Of a stretch of DNA of 64,000 nucleotides, positions 18,318 to 27,238 are shown piece by piece. Under the pieces are notes generated by a model that saw only the letters and a list, made by a program, of their open reading frames with translations, was not told the DNA's origin and searched no databases. Numbering within the stretch: the first letter of the stretch is position 1; every line of letters begins with the position of its first letter. The stretch spans positions 1 to 64,000 of the forward strand of contig CAJTSL010000012.1 of assembly GCA_910578845.1 (NCBI GenBank), in the 5' to 3' direction. This DNA comes from an uncultured Lachnospiraceae bacterium (GTDB lineage Bacteria; Bacillota; Clostridia; Lachnospirales; Lachnospiraceae). Position numbers and translations under genes: made by a program.

Positions 18318-19658
18318 ATGAAAAAAAGAATCATAAGTGTGTTGTTGGCTGCGGTAACAGCTTCGGTGATGCTTGTAGGTTGCGGAAATGATGGGACGGG
18401 CAAAACGGACAGCAGTAGCATAGGAAATACTGCGGATACTGGCGAGGCAGGGCAAAACGTGGACAGTGCGGATAACAAAGCCCCGAATGATCATACCATT
18501 ACGATGATGTGCTGGTATGATGAAAGCAGTATGGATAGCGTGATTGATGAGATCAATAGACAATTGGACGGGGAATATGTGGTAGAGTATACCTACATAG
18601 GGGTATCAGATTATAATAATGTTCTTAGCACGCAACTGGCATCTGGAGAGGGGCCGGACATTATTGCGGATGGCGCTAATTTCCCGGCGAGGATCAAAGC
18701 GGGGAACGTAGAGGACATTACGGACACTGGCCTGACGGATGGGTTTAGCAAGGATGGGCTGGCGCTTTGTTCCATAGATGGGAAGGTGTATGGCGTGCCT
18801 TGCTATGGCTGGTTTGCAGGTGTATTTTATAATACGGAGTTATTTGAACAGGCAGGTATCACACAAGTGCCGGAGACATTTGACGAATTTCTGGAAGTTT
18901 GCGAGAAACTAAGTGATAACGGCATCGCGCCGCTTTCCCTGGGCCTTGCGGACGGTGATAACGGCCTTCATGCTTTTGCCGGCTTTATGGAATCTAATTT
19001 CTATGGCGCGACACAAGAAGGCGCAGGATTCGATTACGATTTTGCTATGGGAGATGCCAGCATGGATGGGACAATGAATCCTTATATGGAGAATTGGATC
19101 AAAATGGTGGAGAACGGATATATTACCCCTGATATGGTCGGCATATCCGGAGAACAGGCCAAAGAAGTCTTTATGACAGGTAAGGCTGCGATTTATTTTA
19201 CGGGGCCATGGGAGTATAACAATTTCAAAGAAGCAGGGCTTTCGTTTGGCGTCATGCCATTCCCGGGCGTAGGGAAAGAAAGCAATTATCTGATTGGCGG
19301 CCCAGCGGCAAGCTGGGGGATTAATGTCAATTCCGACCAAAAAGAAGGCGCTATGAAAGTAATGGAGGCGCTTGCAAGCGTGGAAGTACAGCAGGCGTTT
19401 ATTAATGAGAATGCAGGTGGCAGCACGTACAGAGAGGGCGTTAACACGGGCCTTCCCGAAGAGTACCAGAATATTACGGATGCCATGGAAGCAGGCAGGA
19501 TTGCTTGCTGCTGGGACAGGTGGAGCGTGAACATGCCTTCCCAGTCCTTAATTGATGAGATCAATTCCCAAGTGCAGGGACTGGTAGCGGGCGACCTTGA
19601 TGTGAGCAGTTTCCTTCAGACGCTTGACAGTAAGGCGGATTCTATCCGGTATGAGTGA
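18318..19658 (+). CDS. Sugar ABC transporter substrate-binding lipoprotein (family 1)
   Basis: Extracellular solute-binding lipoprotein, 446 residues. Signal peptide with lipobox LVGCG (Cys near residue 22), a Gly/Ser/Asp-rich linker, then the two-lobed family 1 fold (ITMMCWYDESSMDSV, LASGEGPDIIADG, FMTGKAAIYFTGPWEY). GGAGAGG precedes the ATG. It captures the carbohydrate for the permeases that follow. A stable intercistronic hairpin (19673-19698) after its stop suggests the binding protein is made in excess over the permeases. Confidence 0.92.
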   Translation: MKKRIISVLLAAVTASVMLVGCGNDGTGKTDSSSIGNTADTGEAGQNVDSADNKAPNDHTITMMCWYDESSMDSVIDEINRQLDGEYVVEYTYIGVSDYNNVLSTQLASGEGPDIIADGANFPARIKAGNVEDITDTGLTDGFSKDGLALCSIDGKVYGVPCYGWFAGVFYNTELFEQAGITQVPETFDEFLEVCEKLSDNGIAPLSLGLADGDNGLHAFAGFMESNFYGATQEGAGFDYDFAMGDASMDGTMNPYMENWIKMVENGYITPDMVGISGEQAKEVFMTGKAAIYFTGPWEYNNFKEAGLSFGVMPFPGVGKESNYLIGGPAASWGINVNSDQKEGAMKVMEALASVEVQQAFINENAGGSTYREGVNTGLPEEYQNITDAMEAGRIACCWDRWSVNMPSQSLIDEINSQVQGLVAGDLDVSSFLQTLDSKADSIRYE

Positions 19659-19672
19659 TGTTTCTATCTAGT

Positions 19673-19698
19673 AAAGGACTGCTTTAGGGCAGTCCTTA
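19673..19698 (+). terminator. Intercistronic hairpin after the binding-protein gene
   Basis: AAAGGACTGC (19673-19682) pairs with GCAGTCCTT (19689-19697). There is no long T-run, so it more likely causes partial termination or protects the upstream mRNA than stops all transcripts. A single-arm remnant of the palindromic repeat, GGCAATTGCGAAACA (19710-19724), follows it. Confidence 0.6.
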
Positions 19699-19801
19699 AG
19701 ATTATACGGGCAATTGCGAAACAGCCATATATCATGCTTGTGCCGGCGCTGATAGCGTCTTGGCCCAAAATCCGCAAGTTGAGCAAGAATGGGGGATTAA
19801 G

Positions 19802-20692
19802 ATGAAGAATGATTTAAGAAAGAAAAAAGAACTTCCTTACATATTAATGGGAATTCCCGGCGTGAGCATATTTTTTGTTTTTTTCATTATGCCGCTGTTA
19901 TTTACGGTCCGCTATAGTTTCTTCAACTGGACAAACTTTTCGCCGGACATCAGTTTTAACGGCCTGGACAATTATAAGAAGCTCTTCCATGACAGTACGA
20001 TTTTATATGGCATCAAAAATGCGCTTGTATATGCGGTTGTAACTGTATTTTTGCAGAGCCTGATTGCGCTTCCGGTTTCGGCGGCGTTGAATACAAAGTT
20101 CCGGGGCAGGAATCTTTTTAGGGCAACGTTTTTTTGCCCTGCGGTCTTAAGCACGCTCGTAGTAGGGTATCTGTGGAAATATCTGTTGTCAGCCAGTGAG
20201 CTTGGCTTTATCAATCAGGTTATGAACCGCATTGGCGTGGGGACAGTCAATTTCCTCGGTGATAAGAGATACGCGCTTGCTTCTATTATTTTCACGCAGG
20301 TGTGGCAATGGTTCGGTTGGTCAATGGTCATTTATCTTGGGAACCTGCAAAGCATCAGTGGCGATTTGTATGAAGCGGCCTCTATTGATGGCGCAGGGAC
20401 TCTTAGGAAGTTCTGGCATATTACCATCCCGGGGCTTGCGCCTGCGCTAAAGATTAACCTCATTACAGGGATGATTTCCGGCCTGAAAGTATTTGACATT
20501 GTTATTTCCATGACGGGAGGAGGGCCGGCACATAAAACAGACACGATACTTACCTTGATGTATGCGAAATTCGCGGATGGCAATTATGGATATGCGGCGG
20601 CATTTGGCATTATGTTTTTGCTTGTCAGCCTTGTTGTGTCCAGGGTCTTGTTAGGGCTGTTCGGCGCATGGGAGAGGAGGCTTGGCCAATGA
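19802..20692 (+). CDS. Sugar ABC transporter permease (MalF-like)
   Basis: Inner permease subunit, 296 residues, six predicted helices, with the EAA loop that contacts the ATPase (EAASIDGAGTLRKFWHITIPGLAP region, about residues 190-213). ATG 19802 is chosen because GGGGGA lies about 8 bp upstream; the frame extends back to 19760 without a ribosome site. It pairs with the next permease. No ATPase is encoded in the operon, so a shared MsmX-type ATPase elsewhere is expected. Confidence 0.92.
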   Translation: MKNDLRKKKELPYILMGIPGVSIFFVFFIMPLLFTVRYSFFNWTNFSPDISFNGLDNYKKLFHDSTILYGIKNALVYAVVTVFLQSLIALPVSAALNTKFRGRNLFRATFFCPAVLSTLVVGYLWKYLLSASELGFINQVMNRIGVGTVNFLGDKRYALASIIFTQVWQWFGWSMVIYLGNLQSISGDLYEAASIDGAGTLRKFWHITIPGLAPALKINLITGMISGLKVFDIVISMTGGGPAHKTDTILTLMYAKFADGNYGYAAAFGIMFLLVSLVVSRVLLGLFGAWERRLGQ

Positions 20693-21522
20693 AACGGAAG
20701 AATCATTTGCAAACGGCATTGAAATATATCATACTTGGCCTATTAGCGATAATAGTGCTTCTGCCTATTTATTATTTGTTGGTCACGACGTTTAAGTCTT
20801 CTGCAGAGGCGACAATGGCGCCCATGGCGCTGCCGAAGTCTTTTGATTTCGGGGGATATGCTTATGCGTTTGAGAAGATGCAATATCCGAGAGCCTTTAA
20901 GAATACGTTGGTGATTACGGTCTGTTCGGTGGCGGGGATTGTCGTATGTGCCTCTATGTTGGGATATGCATTGAACAGGAGGGAAGAAAGAAAGCTGTCG
21001 AAATTTACCTTTCTGTTCATTCTTTCCGGTATGCTGTTCCCGGCGCAGATGTCTGTCTTAGGGTTATATAAATTAATACAAGGATTACATATGATGAATC
21101 AGCTATCGGCGGTGATCCTCATTAATATTGCAGCCAATATGGCGTACGCGGCTTTTATGTTTAAAAGCTTTGTCTCGACAATCCCGATTGAGTTAGAGGA
21201 AGCGGCGAGAATCGACGGCGCAGGCACGCTTAGGACATTCTGGACGATTACTTTTCCGCTGATGAAGCCGATTGTGGCGACGATTGCTATTTTAAATGCT
21301 TTGACGCTCTGGAATGATTTCATGACCCCGCTTTATTTCTTGCAGAAGAGGGAGAATGATGTGTTGTTACAGGAAATTTATAGGAATGTGGGACAGTTTT
21401 CCACTGATTGGACAAGCTTATTCCAAATGCTGGTGCTTGGCGCGCTGCCGCTGCTGCTGTTTTATCTCTTCATGCAGCGTTTCATCATTGGCGGCGTTAT
21501 GAGCGGTTCCGTGAAAGGATAA
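20689..21522 (+). CDS. Sugar ABC transporter permease (MalG-like)
   Basis: Second permease subunit, 277 residues, with the EAA loop EEAARIDGAGTLRTFWTITF near residues 175-195. Its ATG overlaps the stop codon of the preceding gene (ATGA at 20689-20692), with GGAGAGGAGG upstream, so it is translationally coupled. The alternative TTG at 20668 is not needed. Confidence 0.92.
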   Translation: MKRKNHLQTALKYIILGLLAIIVLLPIYYLLVTTFKSSAEATMAPMALPKSFDFGGYAYAFEKMQYPRAFKNTLVITVCSVAGIVVCASMLGYALNRREERKLSKFTFLFILSGMLFPAQMSVLGLYKLIQGLHMMNQLSAVILINIAANMAYAAFMFKSFVSTIPIELEEAARIDGAGTLRTFWTITFPLMKPIVATIAILNALTLWNDFMTPLYFLQKRENDVLLQEIYRNVGQFSTDWTSLFQMLVLGALPLLLFYLFMQRFIIGGVMSGSVKG

Positions 21523-21588
21523 GAACGAGCAAGGAAAAAGAACGAGCAAGGAAAAAGAACGAACAAGGTAAAAGAATGGACAAAAGAC
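21521..21588 (+). repeat. 17-bp tandem repeats after the permease gene
   Basis: Three clear units AAGAACGAGCAAGGAAA (21521, 21538, 21555 with two changes) and a fourth degenerate one (21572) begin at the stop codon of the permease and fill the gap before the next gene. A period of 17 shows it is not maintained for coding. Confidence 0.85.
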
Positions 21589-21611
21589 AGAAAGGATTTG
21601 GGTAAAGGTAA

Positions 21612-23534
21612 ATGGAAAATCTGTTTAAATTGACAGAAAACGGAGATGGGACGCTCTCCGGCCTGATGAATAAAAATGATGGTTATCGGATGAACTGGAT
21701 ACAAGGCAAGAAAAGCTGGGGAACGGTATGCTGCCCGGAAGGCATCCGGCATACAGTAGAGAGGGAGATCCTGGAAAATGGGAACTTGCAGGAAACCTAT
21801 TGTTTTACCAATACAACGGAGTTCCCTTATTTTTTTAAGAAAACAGACGTAGGGATTTATGCAACGTTTCATGATAATTATGAGGATGCCAGTGTCTGTC
21901 TGAAAGAAAGATGCCACACGCATATTTTCTGCGGCGGGAATTCTTCGTGGGTGATGGCGCTTCGCATGGGCGCAGAAGCGCCCCATCTTGGCCTTGTGCT
22001 GACAGAGGGCAGCTTATCCTGCTATAGCGTGGAACGTGCAGACAGTACGGAGGAAGGTGCAGGTAACCTAAGCAATGACAGAGGTGATTTTATCTTGCAC
22101 CCGGAGATCGAAGAGCTTTTGCCGGGAGAAAGTACGAAGATTATATGGGAGCTGTTCTGGTTTGAAGATAGTGAAAGCTTTGGGAAGCAGCTTTTAGCGC
22201 ATGAGGGATTTATGGTTTTGGATACGGCGCAATGCACGCTGCTTAGAGGGGAGAAGCTCTCTTTTGAAGTGACGGCTCTAAATGATGGGGCAGGAACCGT
22301 CAGCATAAGAGGGAAAAACGGAGAGATCCCGTTTTCCCAGAAGACAAAGGATCAGAAAATATATGTTACATGCAGCCATGTACCGGAAGAAATGGGAGAA
22401 TATCCGGTTGAAGTGACATTAAATGAGAAAAAGCTAAGGGCATTGTTCTATGTCACGCAAGACACTAAATTGCTGGCAAGGAACCGCTGCTATTTCATTT
22501 CCCGTCATCAACAGTACCATGGAAAAGCGGATATGCTAAAAGGCGCGTACCTTATTTATGATACACAAGAGGGGAAAGTATATTACAGTCATAAAAATGA
22601 CCAGAACGGCGGCAGGGAAAGGTGTGGCATGGGAGTGCTGATCGCCCGTTACTTGCAGGAAGAGAAAAGCGATGAGCTGCAAGAAAGCCTCAAGGAATAT
22701 GTGGCCTACGTGTATCGCGAAATATTTGATGAGAAAACAGGCGAAATATATAATGATCTTGGACGTTGCAACGATTATAAAAGGCTGTATAATTATCCAT
22801 GGTTTGCGTTGTTTCAATTGGAGTTGTATTCCTTATATAAGGATAAGAAGTATTTGCAAGACGCTTACTTGACATTATGCAGATATTATAAGGATGGCGG
22901 GAGGATGTTCTATCCACTCCTGCTTCCGGCAGAGGAGCTGGTAAAGGAGCTGGAAAAGGCGCATTGGCAGGAAAAAGCTGACGTCATTCGCAAGGAAGTG
23001 ATAGCACATGGGGACTGGCTGGTAAAAAGAGGGCTTGATTATCCGATATCGGAAGTCGATTACGAACAGAGCATCGTTGCGCCTGCGGTTGACTGTCTCG
23101 TACAGGCATACCAGGTGTCAGGGGATGAAAAATATCTGGACGAGGCAGGGAGGCAGTTGGAAGTCTTGAAGCTTTTCCATGCTAAGCAGCCTGACCATCA
23201 CCAGTTTGCCAATGCGATCAGGCATTGGGACGGATACTGGTTTGGGAAAGACGAAATGCTTGGTGATACATATCCCCACTATTGGAGCGCGCTGACAGGG
23301 ATTGCATGGCTCCGGTATATGCAGGCGGCAGGAGCGGAAATGAATGTGGAGGAAGTAAGGGCAATCTTGCGCGGGCCGTTATCTCTTTTTGCAGAAAATG
23401 GGGAAGCGTCCTGTGCCATGGTCTTTCCGGAAAGGGTCAACGGGAAAAAGGGACATTTTTATGACGCATGGGCAAATGACCAGGACTGGGCGTTATATTT
23501 TGCATTAAAGTATGACGCGATAGTCAGAGGGTAA
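21612..23534 (+). CDS. Unrecognised 640-residue protein of the sugar operon, probably glycan-active
   Basis: Cytoplasmic by sequence (no signal peptide). The N-terminal 230 residues look strand-rich (MENLFKLTENGDGTLSGLMN onward). A short beta region follows (230-290), then a helical part (about 310-640) with aromatic/acidic segments such as NDLGRCNDYKRLYNYPWFAL and HWDGYWFGKDEMLGDTYPHYW, reminiscent of six-hairpin (alpha/alpha) barrel glycosidases or lyases. I cannot assign a GH or PL family. Being last in an operon with YesMN and a sugar importer, it probably processes the imported oligosaccharide. A weak AAAGG site precedes the ATG. Confidence 0.7.
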   Translation: MENLFKLTENGDGTLSGLMNKNDGYRMNWIQGKKSWGTVCCPEGIRHTVEREILENGNLQETYCFTNTTEFPYFFKKTDVGIYATFHDNYEDASVCLKERCHTHIFCGGNSSWVMALRMGAEAPHLGLVLTEGSLSCYSVERADSTEEGAGNLSNDRGDFILHPEIEELLPGESTKIIWELFWFEDSESFGKQLLAHEGFMVLDTAQCTLLRGEKLSFEVTALNDGAGTVSIRGKNGEIPFSQKTKDQKIYVTCSHVPEEMGEYPVEVTLNEKKLRALFYVTQDTKLLARNRCYFISRHQQYHGKADMLKGAYLIYDTQEGKVYYSHKNDQNGGRERCGMGVLIARYLQEEKSDELQESLKEYVAYVYREIFDEKTGEIYNDLGRCNDYKRLYNYPWFALFQLELYSLYKDKKYLQDAYLTLCRYYKDGGRMFYPLLLPAEELVKELEKAHWQEKADVIRKEVIAHGDWLVKRGLDYPISEVDYEQSIVAPAVDCLVQAYQVSGDEKYLDEAGRQLEVLKLFHAKQPDHHQFANAIRHWDGYWFGKDEMLGDTYPHYWSALTGIAWLRYMQAAGAEMNVEEVRAILRGPLSLFAENGEASCAMVFPERVNGKKGHFYDAWANDQDWALYFALKYDAIVRG

Positions 23535-23586
23535 AAGAAAGATCGCATTGTGTGTGTGCCGTTAAGCAAATGGAGATGCTAAGGTT

Positions 23587-24252
23587 ATGTATATTGTGGA
23601 AGTACGGAATCTAAAAAAATATTTTCAAAACGCTTCACAGGTCATCAAGGCATTGGAGGGAGTTGACCTGTCGATTGAAAAAGGAAAATTTACAGCCATT
23701 GTAGGCGCGTCTGGCTCCGGAAAGACAACGCTTCTGAATACGATCGCCGGTCTGTACGAACCTACCGAAGGAACTGTAATCGTAGATGGGATGGATTTGT
23801 CGGGAATGAGCGAGGAACAGCTAACGGTTTTTAGGCGCAGGAAGATCGGATTTGTCTTTCAGGGATTTAATCTGATCCCGGAACTGACGGTCAAAGAAAA
23901 CATCCTGTTCCCTTTAGGCCTCGATAATTCCAGGCCAGATACGGCGTATTTCGGGAATCTTGTTGAAATGCTTGGCCTGTCCGGTTATCTGGATGCCTAC
24001 CCATATATGCTTTCCGGCGGAGCGCAGCAGTGTGCGGCGATTGGAAGGGCGCTGATCACAAAACCTTCGATTGTCCTCGCTGATGAGCCTACCGGTAATT
24101 TTGATATGAAAACAGCACAAAATGTTGCAGGACTGCTCAAGATGACAGCCGCAACCTTTCGCCAGACGTTAGTCGTGATTACACATAATCTTGATCTGGC
24201 TCAGCTTGCGGACCAGGTGATTCGCCTACAGGACGGCAGAATCGTGCCATAA
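23587..24252 (+). CDS. Orphan ABC transporter ATP-binding protein
   Basis: LolD/MacB-class ATPase, 221 residues, with Walker A GASGSGKTT, signature LSGGAQQCAAI, Walker B VLADEPTGNF and switch His in VITHNLD. The residue after QQ in the signature helix is Cys where family members usually have Arg (QQR), an unusual change close to the ATP gamma-phosphate sandwich. No permease lies next to it: the flanks are the sugar operon and, after a repeat-containing gap, an independent TetR-ABC operon. It may be the remnant of a larger exporter or act with a distant permease. Confidence 0.82.
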   Translation: MYIVEVRNLKKYFQNASQVIKALEGVDLSIEKGKFTAIVGASGSGKTTLLNTIAGLYEPTEGTVIVDGMDLSGMSEEQLTVFRRRKIGFVFQGFNLIPELTVKENILFPLGLDNSRPDTAYFGNLVEMLGLSGYLDAYPYMLSGGAQQCAAIGRALITKPSIVLADEPTGNFDMKTAQNVAGLLKMTAATFRQTLVVITHNLDLAQLADQVIRLQDGRIVP

Positions 24253-24386
24253 AGGCTTCTCTATCCCGGATGCCGGAAAGAAGAGCAATGTTTTCCTTGA
24301 CATCCGGTATGACGGAGAATATAATAAAACATGTGATTTAAAACATATGTTTTAGAACAGATGATTGTAGATCGCTTATTCTTCAG

Positions 24387-24478
24387 TAGGTGATTGGGAA
24401 ACGCGGTTTTAGGAACTGCACAATATAGACAAATCGTCACAGGCTCGTGGCTTGAAATTGCCGTTTCGCAATCACCTA
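24387..24478 (+). repeat. Dispersed palindromic repeat with expanded loop
   Basis: Left arm TAGGTGATTGGGAAACG (24387-24403) and right arm CGTTTCGCAATCACCTA (24462-24478) pair with one mismatch. The 58-bp loop contains GCACAATATAGACA, the reverse complement of a segment in the copies at 41-100 and 53873-53933, so modules of the family are shuffled and inverted. It ends 30 bp before the TetR start codon. Confidence 0.7.
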
Positions 24479-24508
24479 AAAATTCATAAGAGCAGAAAGG
24501 AGAACACT

Positions 24509-25090
24509 ATGCCGCCAAAGGCAAAATTTTCACGTGAAGAAATCGTAGAAATTGCATTCGAGATTGCCCGGATGGAAGGTTTTGATAAGATTACAGCAAG
24601 GGAATTGGGAAAACGGCTGAACAGCTCGGCGCGACCGATCTTCACTGTTTTTGAGAACATGGATGAAGTAAAGGCACAAGTAATCGGGCGCGCAAAGGCG
24701 CTGTACGGAAGCTATATAGCGGAGGCGTTAAAACAAGAATATGCCTTCAGGAGCGTAGGGGCTTCCTATATCAGGTTCTCTATGGAAGAGCCTAAGCTGT
24801 TCCAGCTTCTTTTCATGAGCACAATATCGGGGCAGATTGGCGTGGAAAGCATTTTGCCGCAAATTGATGCCAATTATGAAGACATTTTGGCATCAGTGCA
24901 AAAATATGTAGACAGCAGGGATGCTGCGGATAGGCTCTATCAGCATTTATGGATATACTCGCATGGCATTGCGACGATGTGCGCTACCGGATTATGTAGT
25001 TATACGATGGAGCAGATCAAGGAGAGAATGAGTCAGGTTTTCGTCAGTCTGTTGAGAATGGAAAAAGGGGAGCAGGAAAGGCATGATTAA
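24509..25090 (+). CDS. TetR/AcrR family transcriptional regulator
   Basis: 193-residue regulator; helix-turn-helix at residues 8-50 (SREEIVEIAFEIARMEG, ITARELGKRLNSSARPIFTVF). ATG 24509 is taken because AAAGGAGA lies 7 bp upstream; the frame is open back to 24452 into the repeat element. Its end overlaps the next ABC ATPase gene by 8 bp (ATGATTAA), so regulator and exporter are one operon and it probably represses itself and them. Confidence 0.9.
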   Translation: MPPKAKFSREEIVEIAFEIARMEGFDKITARELGKRLNSSARPIFTVFENMDEVKAQVIGRAKALYGSYIAEALKQEYAFRSVGASYIRFSMEEPKLFQLLFMSTISGQIGVESILPQIDANYEDILASVQKYVDSRDAADRLYQHLWIYSHGIATMCATGLCSYTMEQIKERMSQVFVSLLRMEKGEQERHD

Positions 25091-25775
25091 GATTGAAAAT
25101 ATCCATAAGTCATATGGAGCAGGGGAGAGCCTTAACGAAGTATTGAAAGGAGTATCCCTTACGATTGCGGACGGAGATTTTGTCGTCGTATTAGGGACGT
25201 CCGGCTCGGGGAAGTCAACACTTCTTAATGTCATTTCGGGACTAGAGCCTGCGGATGAAGGCACGGTTTATTATGACGCGCAGAATGTAACAGCCATGAA
25301 AGATGAGGAATTAACAAGGTTTAGAAAGGAGTACGTCGGCTATATTTTCCAACAATATTTTCTCCTTCCGAACTTAAACGTTGATAAGAACGTGAAAATG
25401 GGCGCTGATCTGGCAGGAAATAAGGATTACCGTGAAATCATAAAGGCGGTGGGACTAGAAACGAAACTCCATAAATATCCTCATGAGTTAAGCGGTGGAG
25501 AGCAGCAGCGGGTTTCCGTGGCGCGGGCGCTTGCCAAAAAACCGCGGGTATTATATTTGGACGAACCGACGGGAGCGCTAGATGAAGCGACGGGCAGACA
25601 GGTTCTTGATTATATCGTTAAATTGAAAAAAGATCTGGGATTTACGATGGTCATGGTAACGCATAACCAGAACATTGCGGACATGGCGAATACGGTTATC
25701 CGCATGAATAGTGGGAAGCTGATAGAGGAATATCATATTGAGAATCCGAAAACGGCATATGACATAGCTTGGTAA
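25083..25775 (+). CDS. ABC transporter ATP-binding protein
   Basis: LolD/MacB-class ATPase, 230 residues, with Walker A GTSGSGKST, signature LSGGEQQRVSVA, Walker B LYLDEPTGAL and His in MVTHNQN, all intact. Translationally coupled to the TetR gene by overlap. Partner of the FtsX-type permease that starts 45 bp downstream. Confidence 0.93.
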   Translation: MIKIENIHKSYGAGESLNEVLKGVSLTIADGDFVVVLGTSGSGKSTLLNVISGLEPADEGTVYYDAQNVTAMKDEELTRFRKEYVGYIFQQYFLLPNLNVDKNVKMGADLAGNKDYREIIKAVGLETKLHKYPHELSGGEQQRVSVARALAKKPRVLYLDEPTGALDEATGRQVLDYIVKLKKDLGFTMVMVTHNQNIADMANTVIRMNSGKLIEEYHIENPKTAYDIAW

Positions 25776-25820
25776 GGCGGAGGAGAGAAGCCGCTGCGTT
25801 GTAGAGGAATGGAGGTTATG

Positions 25821-26957
25821 ATGGTAGTCGGTTATAAAGATATTTTCAAAATGGTAGGGATTTTAATATGCAGTTTCTGTGCGGTTTTTGTATGTACGCT
25901 TTTTCTGAATTATAATATGGACTTATCCGGCATAGAAAATCTGATTGATACAGATATGGCGAAGATTTTATATGAAGCGCAGAGCAATGTGGCAAAAGTA
26001 GTCAGTGCAGTGTCTGGAGGGTGTTTGCTGTTGACTACTGTCGTGTTATTATGCTTTTACATTGGGCATTATATTGACACACACAAGAAACAGCTAGGTA
26101 TTTTAAAGGCATTAGGCTATTCGAGGTTTGCGGTTGCAAAAGGGTTTGCGATGTTTGGATTGTCGGTTTTCCTGGGTACGGCGTTTGGGTATTTGGGGGC
26201 GGCTTTATTGATGCCGAAATTTTACGAGGCGCAGAATAAGGAAGGCTATCTGCCAGCGTTTAATGTGGGATTCCATCCGGCTTTGTGCCTGGCATTAGTG
26301 GGACTGCCTGCGATATTTTTTGCACTGCTTGCAGTTTTTTACAGTTATCAGAAGTTAAAAATCCCGGCTCTTTCATTAATGCGGGAGAGCGTAACGACAA
26401 AGGTCGTGAAAGCGAAGAAAGAATCGGATATGCCGTTTGTCGTGGAATTAAAAAACAGCAATATCAGACAGCGGAAATCGTTGGTATTTTTCATTGCTTT
26501 TGCGGTATTTTGTTTCTCAGCCATGATGCAGATGTCATTTAGCATGGATGAACTTGCAAGCAGGATGTTTTCCATCATGACTATGTCGATTGGGTTCGTG
26601 CTTGCCAGTGTCACCTTGTTTATTGCCACCACATCGATTGTAAAGGCCAATGGGAAAACAATTACTATGATGAAGGTATTTGGATATGAGGCAAAAGAAT
26701 GCGTTGGCGCTGTGCTTGGCGGCTATAGGCCATGGGCATATATAGGGTTTGCGATAGGGACGGTTTACCAATATGGCTTATTGAAAATAGCGGTGACTGT
26801 CATCTTCGCAGACATGGAAGGCGTACCGGATTATCAGTTTGATGTACCGGCGTTTTTGCTCACTTTGGCAGTGTTCATAGTGCTTTATGAGTCGATTATG
26901 GCCGTATATGCCAGACGGATGGGCAAACTGTCGGTGAAAGAGATTATGCTTGAATAA
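25821..26957 (+). CDS. ABC transporter permease, FtsX-like
   Basis: Membrane subunit of the exporter, 378 residues from ATG 25821 (or 25818); the earlier ATG at 25809 would overlap the GGAGG site at 25811-25815. After one N-terminal helix it has two FtsX blocks with little extracytoplasmic sequence: helices around 60-190 including the coupling segment LGILKALGYSRFAVAKGFAMFG, and around 210-375 including TMMKVFGYEAKECV. It is short for an FtsX permease and seems to lack the large periplasmic-type loop, which argues against a MacB-like adaptor interaction. Confidence 0.85.
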   Translation: MVVGYKDIFKMVGILICSFCAVFVCTLFLNYNMDLSGIENLIDTDMAKILYEAQSNVAKVVSAVSGGCLLLTTVVLLCFYIGHYIDTHKKQLGILKALGYSRFAVAKGFAMFGLSVFLGTAFGYLGAALLMPKFYEAQNKEGYLPAFNVGFHPALCLALVGLPAIFFALLAVFYSYQKLKIPALSLMRESVTTKVVKAKKESDMPFVVELKNSNIRQRKSLVFFIAFAVFCFSAMMQMSFSMDELASRMFSIMTMSIGFVLASVTLFIATTSIVKANGKTITMMKVFGYEAKECVGAVLGGYRPWAYIGFAIGTVYQYGLLKIAVTVIFADMEGVPDYQFDVPAFLLTLAVFIVLYESIMAVYARRMGKLSVKEIMLE

Positions 26958-26975
26958 AGGTGTTTCCTTCCAAAT

Positions 26976-27035
26976 GCCTTGACCGCAGTCGGAAATTGGG
27001 GATTGCCGATGCGTGTCATCGTAGGAGACTGTGGA
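26976..27035 (+). repeat. Second dispersed repeat family, copy 2
   Basis: Counterpart of 11101-11160 (about 42 of 57 identical, core GCGTGTCATCG exact). It lies just upstream of the glnA promoter. Confidence 0.5.
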
Positions 27036-27040
27036 AAAGA

Positions 27041-27070
27041 TTGACAAATGCATTTCTAAAGTGTTATGCT
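27041..27070 (+). promoter_or_regulatory. glnA promoter
   Basis: TTGACA (27041-27046), 18-bp spacer, TATGCT (27065-27070). Transcription should begin near 27077, so the leader RNA starts with the terminator hairpin at 27081. Confidence 0.6.
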
Positions 27071-27080
27071 GATACAGAAC

Positions 27081-27136
27081 AAAGACGTTCTTATGGATCT
27101 AATGGATAGATCTGCCGGATAAGAATGTCTTTTTTC
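27081..27136 (+). terminator. Terminator in the glnA leader (attenuator)
   Basis: AAAGACGTTCTTAT (27081-27094) pairs with ATAAGAATGTCTTT (27119-27132), 14 pairs with one G-T, followed by a T-rich tract. The apical part holds a small hairpin GATCTA-ATGGA-TAGATC. It lies about 190 bp before glnA, directly after the predicted transcription start, so it must be bypassed for expression. The ANTAR protein encoded downstream of glnA is the obvious candidate antiterminator. Confidence 0.7.
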
Positions 27137-27197
27137 TTTTCCAAAGGGTGATCGGTGCAAATAATGATGACATTTAATTAAAAAGAAGACTAAGAGG

Positions 27198-27231
27198 TCA
27201 GACAATAGGTGAAGTTCAGGGTATTGTCTGA
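27198..27231 (+). other. Second leader hairpin of glnA
   Basis: TCAGACAATA (27198-27207) pairs perfectly with TATTGTCTGA (27222-27231) around a 14-nt loop. No T-run follows, so it is not a terminator. Confidence 0.55.
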
Positions 27232-27238
27232 TTAATCC

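Noticed and set aside
27198..27231. Second hairpin in the glnA leader considered as a terminator
   Set aside because: The stem is perfect but is followed by TTAATCC and not a T-run.
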